Assembly: GCF_025770785.1 (NCBI RefSeq)
Contig: NZ_JANZLA010000002.1
Location: 186,001-250,000, forward strand
From: Cellulomonas sp. SG140
GTDB taxonomy: Bacteria > Actinomycetota > Actinomycetes > Actinomycetales > Cellulomonadaceae
Direction of reading: 5' to 3'
Length of the DNA stretch: 64,000 nt
The translations under genes were made by a program, and so were the position numbers. The notes below the pieces were generated by a model, which saw nothing but the letters and a program-made list of their open reading frames with translations, did no database searches and was not told the DNA's origin. Of this stretch, positions 42,892 to 51,366 are shown one piece after another. Position 1 is the first letter of the stretch; every line of letters begins with the position of its first letter.

Positions 42892-43575
42892 ATGACCACG
42901 ACCTTGATCACAGGTGGCAACAAGGGCCTCGGCCGTGAGACCGCCCGACAGCTCCTCGCCCTCGGGCACGACGTGTGGATCGGCGCCCGGGACGCCGAGC
43001 GCGGCCGGCGAGCTGCCGACGAGCTGGGCGCCCGGCTCGTGCAGCTCGACGTGACCGACGACGCCTCCGTCGCCGCCGCGGCGGCCACCGTCGGGGAGCT
43101 CGACGTGCTGGTGAACAACGCCGGGGTCTCCGGCGGGCTCGCGGCACCGGCCGACGTGACGGCGGACGTGATGCGCACGGTGTTCGACACCAACGTCTTC
43201 GGCGTCGTGCGCGTGACGCGGGCCTTCCTGCCGGCGCTGCAGCGGTCCACCGACGCGACGGTGGTCAACGTGAGCAGCGGGCTGGGGTCGATGACGCTGG
43301 CCACCGACCCGGCGTCGATCGCGAGCCGGTACCAGCTCCTCGCCTACAGCTCGGCGAAGGCGGCCGTGAACATGGTGACGGTGCAGTACGCGAAGGCGTT
43401 CCCGCAGCTGCGCGTCAATTCCGTCGACCCCGGGTTCACCGCCACCGACTTCAACGGCCACCGCGGGGTGCAGACCGTGGAGGAGGGCGCTCGCGCCATC
43501 GTGCGGGCGGCGCTGCTCGGCCGGGACGGACCGACGGGCACGTTCTTCGACCACGACGGCACGGTGCCGTGGTGA
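42892..43575 (+). CDS. short-chain dehydrogenase/reductase
   Basis: Classical SDR, 227 residues, probably NADP-dependent. The cofactor motif is TGGNKGLG (residues 7-14), with LDVTDDASV, NNAGVSG, NVSSG and the catalytic pair YSSAKAAVNM; then NSVDPGFTATDFN. All catalytic residues are intact. The start ATG at 42892 has only a poor ribosome-binding site. It is divergent from the MmyB-like regulator, which is its probable controller. Substrate unknown. Confidence 0.92.
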   Translation: MTTTLITGGNKGLGRETARQLLALGHDVWIGARDAERGRRAADELGARLVQLDVTDDASVAAAAATVGELDVLVNNAGVSGGLAAPADVTADVMRTVFDTNVFGVVRVTRAFLPALQRSTDATVVNVSSGLGSMTLATDPASIASRYQLLAYSSAKAAVNMVTVQYAKAFPQLRVNSVDPGFTATDFNGHRGVQTVEEGARAIVRAALLGRDGPTGTFFDHDGTVPW

Positions 43576-43609
43576 TGGGGCGACGGACGGGCCCGACGGC
43601 GGGCGCCCG

Positions 43610-44221
43610 TCAGAGCTGCGGTCCGGCCGTCCGGGTGCGCTTCAGCTCGTAGAAGCCCGGCACGCGCGTCATCAGCACCAGGCCGTCGAACAGGTCGAGC
43701 GCCGCCTGGCCGGTCGGCGCGGGCGTCACCACCGGCCCGAAGTACCCCACGCCGTCGATGGCTATCACCGGCGTGCCGACGTCGTCCCCGACCAGGTCGA
43801 TCGCCCGCTGGTGGGAGGCGCGCAGCAGGTCGTCCACCTCGGTGGTGGCCCCCACCGCCGCCAGGGACGCGGGCAGACGGACCTCCGCGAGCGACTCGGC
43901 GATGATCGCGTCGGTGTCCGTGCGGCCCTGCGGGTGCCGGCGGGTGCCCAGTGCCGTGTACAGCGGCGCCAGCACCTCGTCCCCGTGGTCCCGCGCGGCC
44001 GCGATCGCGACGCGCACGGCCGCCCACGAGTCGTCCATCAGCCGTCGGTAGTCCTCCGGCAGGTCCCGGCCCTCGTTCAGCACGGACAGGCTCATCACGT
44101 GCCAACGCAGGTCGACGTCGCGGTGCCGGCTCACCTCGGTCACCCACCGCGAGGTCATCCAGGCCCACGGGCAGGCGGGGTCGAACCAGAAGTCGACGAC
44201 AGGGCGGGGCGACGGGGTCAC
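43610..44221 (-). CDS. DsbA-fold mycothiol-dependent reductase-like protein (Rv2466c family)
   Basis: The 203 residues match the actinobacterial DsbA-like family that includes Rv2466c, a mycothiol-dependent (nitro)reductase: VDFWFDPACPWAWMTSRWVTEV, WHVMSLSVLNEGRD, GTPVIAIDGVGYFGPV. The redox motif is CPWA (17-20), so the second cysteine of the usual CPWC is an alanine, which leaves a monothiol site. Start GTG at 44221 has AAGGAG 5 nt upstream; this is preferred to the frame's earlier ATG. Converges with the SDR gene. Confidence 0.87.
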   Translation of the reverse strand: MTPSPRPVVDFWFDPACPWAWMTSRWVTEVSRHRDVDLRWHVMSLSVLNEGRDLPEDYRRLMDDSWAAVRVAIAAARDHGDEVLAPLYTALGTRRHPQGRTDTDAIIAESLAEVRLPASLAAVGATTEVDDLLRASHQRAIDLVGDDVGTPVIAIDGVGYFGPVVTPAPTGQAALDLFDGLVLMTRVPGFYELKRTRTAGPQL

Positions 44222-44310
44222 GGGGCTCCTTCGCGGGGTGGACGGCAGCAGGAGGCAGACGGTCTCCATCATCAGGCCGCCCGGCCCGCGACGCCTCGCG
44301 CCCGGTGCCG

Positions 44311-45567
44311 TCAGCTCCCCGGTGCGAGGTAGGCGAGGGCGGCGACCACCTGGGTCTGCACCATGGTCGCCAAGGTGGGGTCGATGACGGGGGCGAAGAG
44401 AGGGGAGTGGTTGGCGGGGATGTCCTGCGCGACCCGGCCGGCCGCGACGGCGGCGCGGTACTCGGCCGCGTCGTGCCCGCCGACGGTCCAGTAGGCGTAC
44501 GGGATGCCGAACGCGTCGGGGATGCGGGAGAAGTCCTCCGACGCGGTGACGGGTTCCTGGTGGTGCACCCGGTCGGCGCCGAAGTGGGCGACGAACGCGC
44601 GTGTCACCTGGTCGTTCGCACCCGGGTCGTTGGAGGTCAGCGGGAACTGGTCGTAGTACTCGATGTCCGGCTCGCGGGGGCTGCCGGACGCCTCGCACTC
44701 CGCGCGGACCATCCGCTCGATCGAGGCGACCACCCGCGCGCGCAGGGCCGCGTCGTACGTCCGCAGGTTCAGCAGCAGCGTCGCCCGGTCGGGGATGATG
44801 TTCGACTTCGTGCCGGCGTTCAGGGCGCCGACGGTCACCACGGCGAACGCCCCCGGCGGGGTCTCGCGGGACACGATCGTCTGCAGCCGCAGCACGATGC
44901 TGGCCGCCAGCACCACCGGGTCGACCGCGTTGTGGGGCATGGAGCCGTGCGCGCCCTTGCCGTAGACCGTGACCTTCACCGAGTCCCCGGCGGACAGCAC
45001 CGGACCCGGGGTGGTGCCGATGGTTCCGGCCTCGAACGGCAGCACGTGCTGGCCCACGGCGACGTCCGGTCGCGGGATCTTCGCCGTCAGGCCGTCGTCC
45101 AGCATCGCCTGCGCGCCGGCGCCGACCTCCTCGCCGGGCTGGAGCAGCACCACGTACGTCCCCGACCAGGCCGTGCGTCGACCCGCCATGAGCGCGGCAG
45201 CCCCCAGCAGCGCCGCGGCGTGCATGTCGTGCCCGCAGGCGTGCATCACCGGCACGGGTCCCGACTCGTCCTGGACCGTCTCGGTCGACGCGTAGTCCAA
45301 CCTCGTCGCCTCGCGCACAGGCAGCGCGTCGGTGTCCGCCCGGGCCAGCACCACGGGTCCGGGCCCGTTGGCCAGCACGCCGACCACTCCCGTCCCGCCG
45401 ATCCGCTGCACCGCGTAGCCGAGGCCACTCAGCCGCTGCTCGAGCAGCTCGGCCGTCCGGTGCTCGCGCATGCTCAGCTCGGGATGTCGGTGCAGGTCCC
45501 GGTACAGCTCGCGCAGGCCGTCGAGCTGGTCCTTCAGGCCGACCAGCACCTCGTCCACCGCCGCCAT
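44311..45567 (-). CDS. M20D amidohydrolase (hippurate hydrolase/IAA-amino-acid hydrolase-like)
   Basis: Metal-dependent hydrolase of N-acyl amino acids or related amides. The 418 residues have ARADTDALPV, the metal site HACGHDMHAAALLGAA, QPGEEVGAGAQAML, the dimerisation domain with GKGAHGSMPHNAVDP, and SEDFSRIPDAFGIPYAYWTVGG. Length and domain order are typical of the carboxypeptidase/aminoacylase M20D group. ATG start with GGAGGTGCGAG upstream. Its promoter region faces that of the tetR gene, with the tandem operator between them, so the TetR protein may also control it. Confidence 0.9.
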   Translation of the reverse strand: MAAVDEVLVGLKDQLDGLRELYRDLHRHPELSMREHRTAELLEQRLSGLGYAVQRIGGTGVVGVLANGPGPVVLARADTDALPVREATRLDYASTETVQDESGPVPVMHACGHDMHAAALLGAAALMAGRRTAWSGTYVVLLQPGEEVGAGAQAMLDDGLTAKIPRPDVAVGQHVLPFEAGTIGTTPGPVLSAGDSVKVTVYGKGAHGSMPHNAVDPVVLAASIVLRLQTIVSRETPPGAFAVVTVGALNAGTKSNIIPDRATLLLNLRTYDAALRARVVASIERMVRAECEASGSPREPDIEYYDQFPLTSNDPGANDQVTRAFVAHFGADRVHHQEPVTASEDFSRIPDAFGIPYAYWTVGGHDAAEYRAAVAAGRVAQDIPANHSPLFAPVIDPTLATMVQTQVVAALAYLAPGS

Positions 45568-45672
45568 CTCGCACCTCCGCGCCCGACAGCACCCTGCTCA
45601 TGGTGCATCCGGCCGTGCGCGCCGGCCACTGACTCGTCGACCGGACGAGACGGCTCCAGGTGCTTGTCGGGC

Positions 45673-45718
45673 ATAAGTCCCCGGGTGCAGACTTTATAAG
45701 TCTCCAAACGAGGACTTA
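45673..45718. promoter_or_regulatory. two tandem 23-bp operators, AAGTC-N10-GACTT each
   Basis: AAGTC occurs at 45675 and 45698, and GACTT at 45690 and 45713, both pairs exactly 23 bp apart. Each unit is ATAAGTC-N10-GACTT, an inverted repeat, and the units abut; the junction forms the palindrome AGACTT-TAT-AAGTCT (45689-45703). The array ends 9 bp before the tetR start and overlaps its promoter region, the expected place for autorepression. Confidence 0.75.
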
Positions 45719-45727
45719 GGAGGACCG

Positions 45728-46318
45728 ATGGCACGGACCGGCAGGCGTCCCGGACCGACGAGCACGCGGGAGCAGATCGTCGCCGCGGCGGCCGAGTGCT
45801 TCGCGGCCCACGGGTTCGACGCGACGAGCATGCGCGGCGTCGCGGCCGCCGCCGGGGTCGACTCCGCCCTGGTCCGCCGCTTCTTCGGCAACAAGGAGCA
45901 GCTGTTCACCGAGGTGGCGACCGCTCTGATCGTGCCCGAGCGGGCCGTCGCGGCGGTCGCGGCAGGCGCACCGGAGGCCGCCGGAGAGCGGCTGGTCAGG
46001 TACTTCCTGTCCCTGCTCGGCGACGTGTCGCAGCCGGGGCCGTTCTTCGGGCTCATCCGGTCCGCCGTCGACAGCGAGCACGCCGCGGCGCTGCTGCGCC
46101 GGCTGCTCGCCGACCGCGTGCTCGGTGAGCTCGCCGCGTCGTTCCGCTCGGAGCACGCCGAGCTCGGTGCGGCGCTGGCCGCCAGCCAGCTCGTCGGCCT
46201 GGCCGTCGCCCGTTACGCGGTCCGCCTCGACGCACTGACGGCGGCGGGCGTCGACGACCTGGTCCGATGGGTCGCCCCGGTCGTCCAGTCCTACCTCACG
46301 GGCACCCGCATCTCCTGA
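45728..46318 (+). CDS. TetR family transcriptional regulator
   Basis: Ligand-responsive repressor, 196 residues. The N-terminal helix-turn-helix is REQIVAAAAECFAAHGFDATSMRGVAAAAGVDSALVRRFFGNKEQLFTEV (about 14-63); the rest is an all-helical ligand domain with the TetR_C-type YFLSLLGDVSQPGPFFGLIRSAV segment. ATG is preceded by GGAGGACCG. It lies directly behind a double operator and 10 bp ahead of an SDR gene on the same strand, so it likely represses itself and that SDR. Ligand unknown. Confidence 0.93.
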   Translation: MARTGRRPGPTSTREQIVAAAAECFAAHGFDATSMRGVAAAAGVDSALVRRFFGNKEQLFTEVATALIVPERAVAAVAAGAPEAAGERLVRYFLSLLGDVSQPGPFFGLIRSAVDSEHAAALLRRLLADRVLGELAASFRSEHAELGAALAASQLVGLAVARYAVRLDALTAAGVDDLVRWVAPVVQSYLTGTRIS

Positions 46319-46328
46319 AGGGGGAGAC

Positions 46329-47234
46329 ATGACCACCTGTGCGCACTCCCACGTGCTGGTCACCGGAGCCTCGTCCGGCATCGGTCGCGCCGCGGCGCAA
46401 CGCCTGGCGAGGAGCGGCTACCACGTGTTCGCCGGCGTCCGGAAGCCGGCGGACGGAGCGGCTCTCGCCGAGGCGGCCGGCGCTGACGTGACCCCCGTGA
46501 TCCTGGACGTCACCGACCCGCAGCAGGTCGCGTCGGCCGTCGAGCTCATCACCGCCCACGTGGGCGACGCCGGCCTCGCCGGCCTGGTGAACAACGCCGG
46601 GATCGGGGTGTTCGGGCCGCTGGAGCTGATCCCGCTCGAGCAGTTCCGCCGCCAGCTCGACGTCAACGTCACCGGCCAGCTCGCCGTCACCCAGGCTGCC
46701 CTCCCGCTGCTGCGGCGCGCTCGAGGCCGGATCGTCATGATCGGCTCGATCGGCGCCCGCTTCACGCCCCCGTTCGTCGGCCCGCTGGCCGCCACCAAGA
46801 GCGCCCTGGCCACGATGAGCGCCGCGCTGCGGCAGGAGCTCGCGCCGTGGGACATCCACGTGACGGTGGTGGAGCCGGGCAGCATCCGCAGCGAGGCGGT
46901 GGACAAGCTCGAGAGCGACGCCCAGCGGATGCTGGACGAGGCGACCCCCGAGGGCCGCGCGCTGTACCGGGACGCTTTCGGCCACCTGGTGGACTTCTTC
47001 GCCGACCTGCACGAGAAGGGGAGCCCACCCGAGGTCGTGGCGGCGACGGTCGAGCGCGCGCTGCGCGCCTCCCGTCCCCGGTCCTCCTACCTGTCCGGCA
47101 AGAACGCGCGCCGCATGGCGGCGATCGCGCGGCTGCTGCCGGTGCCCGCTCAGGACGCGCTGCGCCGCAGGATCGCCCGGCAACCGGCCCGGGGCGCACT
47201 GGCCGTCGGGACGGCTGCCGGATCGCGTCTGTGA
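46329..47234 (+). CDS. short-chain dehydrogenase-like protein lacking the catalytic tyrosine
   Basis: SDR-fold protein, 301 residues, second gene of the tetR unit. The cofactor site TGASSGIGRAA (12-22), LDVTDP, NNAGIG and the active-site serine (Ser140 in VMIGSIGA) are present. The Tyr-x3-Lys pair reads Leu153-A-A-T-Lys157 (GPLAATKSAL): the catalytic tyrosine is a leucine at the exact S+13 position, while Lys157 is kept. It may therefore bind NAD(P) without ordinary carbonyl reduction or use another residue. ATG start 7 nt after GGGGGAGA-type purines. Confidence 0.88.
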   Translation: MTTCAHSHVLVTGASSGIGRAAAQRLARSGYHVFAGVRKPADGAALAEAAGADVTPVILDVTDPQQVASAVELITAHVGDAGLAGLVNNAGIGVFGPLELIPLEQFRRQLDVNVTGQLAVTQAALPLLRRARGRIVMIGSIGARFTPPFVGPLAATKSALATMSAALRQELAPWDIHVTVVEPGSIRSEAVDKLESDAQRMLDEATPEGRALYRDAFGHLVDFFADLHEKGSPPEVVAATVERALRASRPRSSYLSGKNARRMAAIARLLPVPAQDALRRRIARQPARGALAVGTAAGSRL

Positions 47235-47252
47235 CGGGCGGACGAGAGTGGG

Positions 47253-47326
47253 TGGAGCGGACGACGGGAATCGAACCCGCGTAGCCAGTTTGGAAGACTG
47301 GGGCTCTACCATTGAGCTACGTCCGC
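47253..47326 (-). tRNA. tRNA-Gly (anticodon UCC)
   Basis: Minus-strand cloverleaf: acceptor GCGGACG/CGTCCGC, D arm GCTC...GAGC, anticodon stem CCAGT/ACTGG with loop CTTCCAA (anticodon TCC), T loop TTCGATT. Discriminator U. CCA is encoded at 47253-47255, unlike the tRNA-Pro in this window. It lies 18 bp beyond the SDR stop, on the opposite strand. Confidence 0.96.
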
Positions 47327-47329
47327 ACA

Positions 47330-47347
47330 GGTCCGCCAGGGCGGACC
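47330..47347 (-). terminator. short GC hairpin between the hypothetical gene and tRNA-Gly
   Basis: GGTCCGCC (47330-47337) and GGCGGACC (47340-47347) are complementary, with a minimal loop. It lies after the stop of the leftward hypothetical gene and just before tRNA-Gly, so it may end the upstream transcript. No T-tract. Confidence 0.45.
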
Positions 47348-47371
47348 GCGGCCCTCAGGGTACCGGGCGGA

Positions 47372-48076
47372 TCAGGCCTTCCGACGCACCACCCGAGCCG
47401 CCTGCGCGGCGGCGATCCCGCCGATGCCCCCGCGTCCCGCCCGCAGCCGCGTGAACGCCGACGCGTCCGGTCCGCCGGGCACCCGCCGCGGCAGCGAGTC
47501 GACGGCGACCAGCCAGCCCGGCCAGCCGAGCAGCCGTGCCGCGGCCTGCAGCCGCTCCGACTCGTTCTCGCTCTCGCCGAGCCGCTCGGCCAGCAGCTCC
47601 TGCAGCTCGTCGGCGGCCTGCGCCCGGTCCGCCGCGCGCGCGAGGGCCGAAGCCCCGTGCGCCCCGACCGGGCCGTCGGAGATGCCCACCGGGTTGCCGA
47701 ACGGGTCCAGCTCGAGCGGCGCGTCCTCCGCACCGACGCTCGGGTCGCTGACGTAGTCGACGAGCTGCGCGCCTCCCCGGCCCGCCCACAGCCGCAGCAG
47801 CTCGTCCTTGACCACGACGACGGAGGCCACCACGGCATCGGTGCGGTCGCTGATCGCCTCCGCGAGCTCGGGAAGCCGCCGTCGGTGCGAGGCGACGTGG
47901 CCCAGCGGCGACTCGGGCACGGCGACCGTCCACCCGTCCTCGGTCGGCGCGACCCAGCCGGAGAACCGCTCTGCAGTGAGGACCTCCAGCAGCTCGTCGT
48001 GCGCCAGCCGGGTCACCAGCACGGCGTAGGTCAGCCCGTTGGGGCCGCCCACCTCGGTCTCGCCGTAGAAGCTCAT
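47372..48076 (-). CDS. hypothetical protein, 234 residues
   Basis: I do not recognise a family. The product is soluble with no signal peptide or membrane segment. Its N-terminal 100 residues look folded (SFYGETEVGGPNGLTYAVLVTRLAHDELLEVL, GWTVAVPESPLGHVASHRRRLPELAEAIS, VVASVVVVKDELLRLWAGR). The middle is acidic and the C-terminus basic and Gly/Ala/Arg-rich (AAQAARVVRRKA). Start ATG at 48074-48076. It is divergent from tig, with about 260 bp between them. The conserved-looking N-terminus and normal codon bias support a real gene. Confidence 0.75.
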   Translation of the reverse strand: MSFYGETEVGGPNGLTYAVLVTRLAHDELLEVLTAERFSGWVAPTEDGWTVAVPESPLGHVASHRRRLPELAEAISDRTDAVVASVVVVKDELLRLWAGRGGAQLVDYVSDPSVGAEDAPLELDPFGNPVGISDGPVGAHGASALARAADRAQAADELQELLAERLGESENESERLQAAARLLGWPGWLVAVDSLPRRVPGGPDASAFTRLRAGRGGIGGIAAAQAARVVRRKA

Positions 48077-48337
48077 CGGCGCCAGTCTGCCGGACCTCGG
48101 CGGTCCGCAGCCCCGGACGCACCCGACCCGTGCGACGGCCCCTGAGTCCGCGGGCCCTGCCGCCGGACGGCAGCGCCGAGCGCCAGGGGCGGATTGGGGC
48201 GCGAGGATGCCGTGACGTACGATCGAGGGTCGCCAGCGCGAGGTCGACGCCGCCCTGCTCGTCCCGGGCGGTACGCGCGACGCACGCGCCCCCGCCGGAG
48301 CACCGGCGCCCGCCGAACCAGTTGGAGAGCACCCGAA

Positions 48338-49744
48338 GTGAAGAGCGCCGTCGAGACCCTGGAGCCCACGAAGGTCAAGCTGACCGTCGAGGTGACGTAC
48401 GACGAGCTCAAGCCGAGCATCGAGCACGCGTACCAGCACATCGCCGAGCAGGTCACCGTGCCGGGCTTCCGCAAGGGCAAGGTGCCGCCGCGCATCATCG
48501 ACCAGCGCGTGGGACGGCCCGCCGTCATCGAGCACGCGGTCAACGAGGGGCTCGGGGAGTTCTACGCGGAGGCCGTGCGCGACAACAAGCTGCGCCCGCT
48601 CGGCCAGCCGAACGTCGAGGTCACCCAGGTGCCGGGCCTCACCAGCACCAAGCCCGGCGAGGAGGGTGAGCTGCACTTCACCGCCGAGGTGGAGGTCCGC
48701 CCCGAGATCGCGGTGCCGGCGCTCGACGGCGTCACGGTCGCCGTGGACGACATCGAGGTGACGGACGAGGACGTGCAGGCGCGTCTCGACGGCCTGCGCG
48801 AGCGCTTCGGCACCCTCGTGGGCGTCGACCGCCCCGCCGCGGACGGCGACTTCGTCCAGATCGACCTCGTCGCCACGATCGACGGCGAGGAGGTCGACAA
48901 GGTCAGCGGCGTCAGCTACCAGATCGGCTCCGGCAACATGCTCGAGGGTCTGGACGAGGCGCTCACCGACCTGTCGGCGGGGGAGACCACCACGTTCGAG
49001 AGCGCCCTGGTCGGCGGCGAGCACGCCGGTCAGACGGCCCAGGTGACGGTCACGGCGTCCACCGTCAAGGAGCGCCAGCTGCCCGAGGCGGACGACGACT
49101 TCGCCCAGCTCGCCAGCGAGTTCGACACGCTGGACGAGCTGCTGGTGGACCTGCGCGAGCAGGTCGGCCGCATCAAGACCCAGAACCGTGCCGTCCAGGC
49201 CCGCGACCGGCTGCTCGAGCAGCTGATCGGCGAGCTCGACATCCCGGTCCCGGCCGGTGTGGTCGAGGCCGAGGTCGTCCGCCACCTCGAGTCCGAGGGC
49301 CGCCTCGAGGACGACGTGCACCGCGCCGAGGTGACCGAGCAGGCCACCACCGCGCTGCGCAACCAGATCCTGCTCGACACCCTCGCCGAGGACCTGCAGG
49401 TCAAGGTCAGCCAGCCCGAGCTGGTCGACTACCTGATCAACGCCTCGCGCCAGTACGGCATGGACCCGAACACCTTCATCCAGACGATCGACCAGCAGGG
49501 GCAGATCCCGTCGATGGTGGCCGAGGTCGCCCGCTCCAAGGCGCTGGCCGTCGCGCTGCGCCGCGTGACCGTCACCGACCCGGCCGGCGCCACCGTCGAC
49601 CTGTCCGAGTTCATCGGCACGGACGAGGAGGAGGCGGCGGAGGCGCCGACCACCGAGTCCGACGAGGCCGCCGAGACCACGGAGCAGGCCTCCCCGGTCG
49701 CCACGGACGCCGCGACCGACATCTCGGCGATCATCCGCGACTGA
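48338..49744 (+). CDS. tig: trigger factor (ribosome-associated chaperone, PPIase)
   Basis: Binds the ribosome exit tunnel and shields nascent chains; it also has peptidyl-prolyl isomerase activity. The 468 residues have the ribosome-binding domain (1-115) with the signature VPGFRKGKVPPRIIDQR, an FKBP-like PPIase domain (about 155-240; ADGDFVQIDLVATIDG...IGSGNMLEGLDEALTDL), and a helical C-terminal domain ending in an acidic Glu/Ala/Thr tail. Start is GTG at 48338, with GGAGAG upstream; the open frame extends 5' but into promoter sequence (TACGAT near 48217). It directly precedes the clp operon, a common actinobacterial order. Confidence 0.97.
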   Translation: MKSAVETLEPTKVKLTVEVTYDELKPSIEHAYQHIAEQVTVPGFRKGKVPPRIIDQRVGRPAVIEHAVNEGLGEFYAEAVRDNKLRPLGQPNVEVTQVPGLTSTKPGEEGELHFTAEVEVRPEIAVPALDGVTVAVDDIEVTDEDVQARLDGLRERFGTLVGVDRPAADGDFVQIDLVATIDGEEVDKVSGVSYQIGSGNMLEGLDEALTDLSAGETTTFESALVGGEHAGQTAQVTVTASTVKERQLPEADDDFAQLASEFDTLDELLVDLREQVGRIKTQNRAVQARDRLLEQLIGELDIPVPAGVVEAEVVRHLESEGRLEDDVHRAEVTEQATTALRNQILLDTLAEDLQVKVSQPELVDYLINASRQYGMDPNTFIQTIDQQGQIPSMVAEVARSKALAVALRRVTVTDPAGATVDLSEFIGTDEEEAAEAPTTESDEAAETTEQASPVATDAATDISAIIRD

Positions 49745-49758
49745 GCTCGCAACCGTCA

Positions 49759-49799
49759 CGACGGGCCCGGGCCGGCATCATGCCGGCCCGGGCCCGTCG
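49759..49799 (+). terminator. perfect 20-bp stem terminator after tig
   Basis: Arms at 49759-49778 and 49780-49799 are perfectly complementary over 20 bp around a single central base (effective loop of a few nt). It starts 14 nt after the tig stop. The stem is almost pure G/C and has no T-tract, an actinobacterial-type (L-shaped) terminator. It separates tig from the clpP promoter. Confidence 0.85.
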
Positions 49800-49913
49800 C
49801 ACGTCCGGCCGCACCGGCCGGGCTGCCGCTGGCCCTCGGAGCCGAGGAGGGCGCCCCGTGCGCCGTCAGCGAAACGGCCCCCGCGCCGGACATGGCCCCA
49901 CCTGGCAGGGCGT

Positions 49914-49919
49914 TAGGGT
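49914..49919 (+). promoter_or_regulatory. -10 element candidate of the clpP1P2 operon
   Basis: TAGGGT fits the TANNNT -10 pattern and would start transcription near 49926, giving a leader of about 85 nt before clpP1. I see no convincing ClgR-type operator in the flanking sequence. Confidence 0.4.
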
Positions 49920-50009
49920 CGCTGCAGCGTCGCCGTCCAGCACGGTCCCTCGCGGGACCCGGACCGGGCGGCACGGTGATCCACCAGCACTCGACGAGGG
50001 AGCCCATCC

Positions 50010-50627
50010 GTGAACGAGCAGGTGCCGGCGATCGCCCGGGCCGATTCCCCGGGGTTCGGTCTCAACGACTCCATCTACAACCGACTGCTGCGCGAGCGCA
50101 TCATCTGGCTCGGCTCGGAGGTGCGCGACGAGAACGCGAACGCCATCTGCGCCCAGATGATGCTGCTGGCGGCAGAGGACCCCGACAAGGACATCTGGCT
50201 GTACATCAACTCGCCGGGCGGGTCCATCACGGCCGGCATGGCGATCTACGACACGATGCAGTACGTCCAGCCGGACGTCGCGACCATCGGCATCGGCATG
50301 GCGGCCTCGATGGGGCAGTTCCTGCTCTCCTCGGGTGCCAAGGGCAAGCGCTACGCCACGCCCCACGCCCGCGTGATGATGCACCAGCCGTCCGGCGGCA
50401 TCGCCGGCACCGCGACCGACGTGCGGATCAACGCCCAGCTGATCCTGCACATGAAGACCGTGCTGGCCGAGCTGACCGCCCAGCAGACGGGCAAGACGAT
50501 CGAGCAGATCAACTCCGACGCCGACCGCGACCGCTGGTTCACGGCGCAGGAGGCGCTCGAGTACGGCTTCATCGACCACGTCGTCGAGACGGCCCACGCG
50601 GTCACCGGCCGCGGCGGCACGGCCTGA
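50010..50627 (+). CDS. clpP1: ATP-dependent Clp protease proteolytic subunit 1
   Basis: Serine peptidase ring subunit that degrades proteins fed by ClpX or ClpC. The 205 residues contain the triad serine Ser100 ([11 protein letters not shown]), His125 (MMHQPSGG) and the Asp in DADRDRWF. A propeptide of about 10-15 residues precedes the core. Start is GTG; GAGGGAG lies upstream. It is followed 28 bp later by clpP2. Actinobacterial ClpP1 and ClpP2 form a mixed two-ring protease. Confidence 0.97.
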   Translation: MNEQVPAIARADSPGFGLNDSIYNRLLRERIIWLGSEVRDENANAICAQMMLLAAEDPDKDIWLYINSPGGSITAGMAIYDTMQYVQPDVATIGIGMAASMGQFLLSSGAKGKRYATPHARVMMHQPSGGIAGTATDVRINAQLILHMKTVLAELTAQQTGKTIEQINSDADRDRWFTAQEALEYGFIDHVVETAHAVTGRGGTA

Positions 50628-50655
50628 CGTCCGACGACCTGAAGAGGAGACCTTG

Positions 50656-51357
50656 ATGAGCATCGAGTCCCAGTTCGTCGCCGCCGCCGGCCGCCTGGCC
50701 GGCCCCGGTGGCCTCGCACCCGCCTCGCCGTCCGGCCGGTACGTGCTGCCCCAGTTCGAGGAGCGCACCGCGTACGGGTTCAAGCGGCAGGACCCCTACA
50801 CCAAGCTGTTCGAGGACCGGATCATCTTCCTGGGCGTCCAGGTGGACGACGCGTCCGCGGACGACGTGATGGCCCAGCTGCTCGTCCTGGAGAGCACCGA
50901 CCCGGACGGCCTGATCACCATCTACATCAACTCGCCCGGCGGCTCGTTCACCGCGCTGACCGCGATCTACGACACGATGCAGTACATCAAGCCGCAGATC
51001 CAGACGGTGTGCCTCGGGCAGGCCGCCTCCGCCGCGGCCGTGCTGCTCGCGGCGGGCTCGCCCGGCAAGCGGCTCGCGCTGCCGAACGCCCGCGTGCTGA
51101 TCCACCAGCCGGCGATCGAGGGCGGCGGCTACGCCCAGGCCTCGGACATCGAGATCCAGGCGAACGAGCTGATCCGCATCCGGGAGTGGCTGGAGCAGGC
51201 GCTCGCGCACCACACCGGCCAGCCGCTGGAGCAGGTGCGCCAGGACATCGAGCGCGACAAGATCCTGACCGCTCAGCAGGCGGCGGAGTACGGGCTGGTG
51301 GACCAGGTGCTCGCCAGCCGCAAGGGCGTGGTGCCCACGACGGTCCAGCCGTCCTGA
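50656..51357 (+). CDS. clpP2: ATP-dependent Clp protease proteolytic subunit 2
   Basis: Second ring subunit of the mixed ClpP1P2 protease. The 233 residues have Ser125 ([11 protein letters not shown]), His150 ([11 protein letters not shown]) and Asp in DIERDKILT. The N-terminal extension (about 40 residues) is longer than in ClpP1 and probably includes the processed propeptide. I take the ATG at 50656, 6 nt after GAGGAG; a TTG directly before it is less likely. A structured 229-bp gap follows before clpX. Confidence 0.97.
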   Translation: MSIESQFVAAAGRLAGPGGLAPASPSGRYVLPQFEERTAYGFKRQDPYTKLFEDRIIFLGVQVDDASADDVMAQLLVLESTDPDGLITIYINSPGGSFTALTAIYDTMQYIKPQIQTVCLGQAASAAAVLLAAGSPGKRLALPNARVLIHQPAIEGGGYAQASDIEIQANELIRIREWLEQALAHHTGQPLEQVRQDIERDKILTAQQAAEYGLVDQVLASRKGVVPTTVQPS

Positions 51358-51366
51358 GCGACGCAG

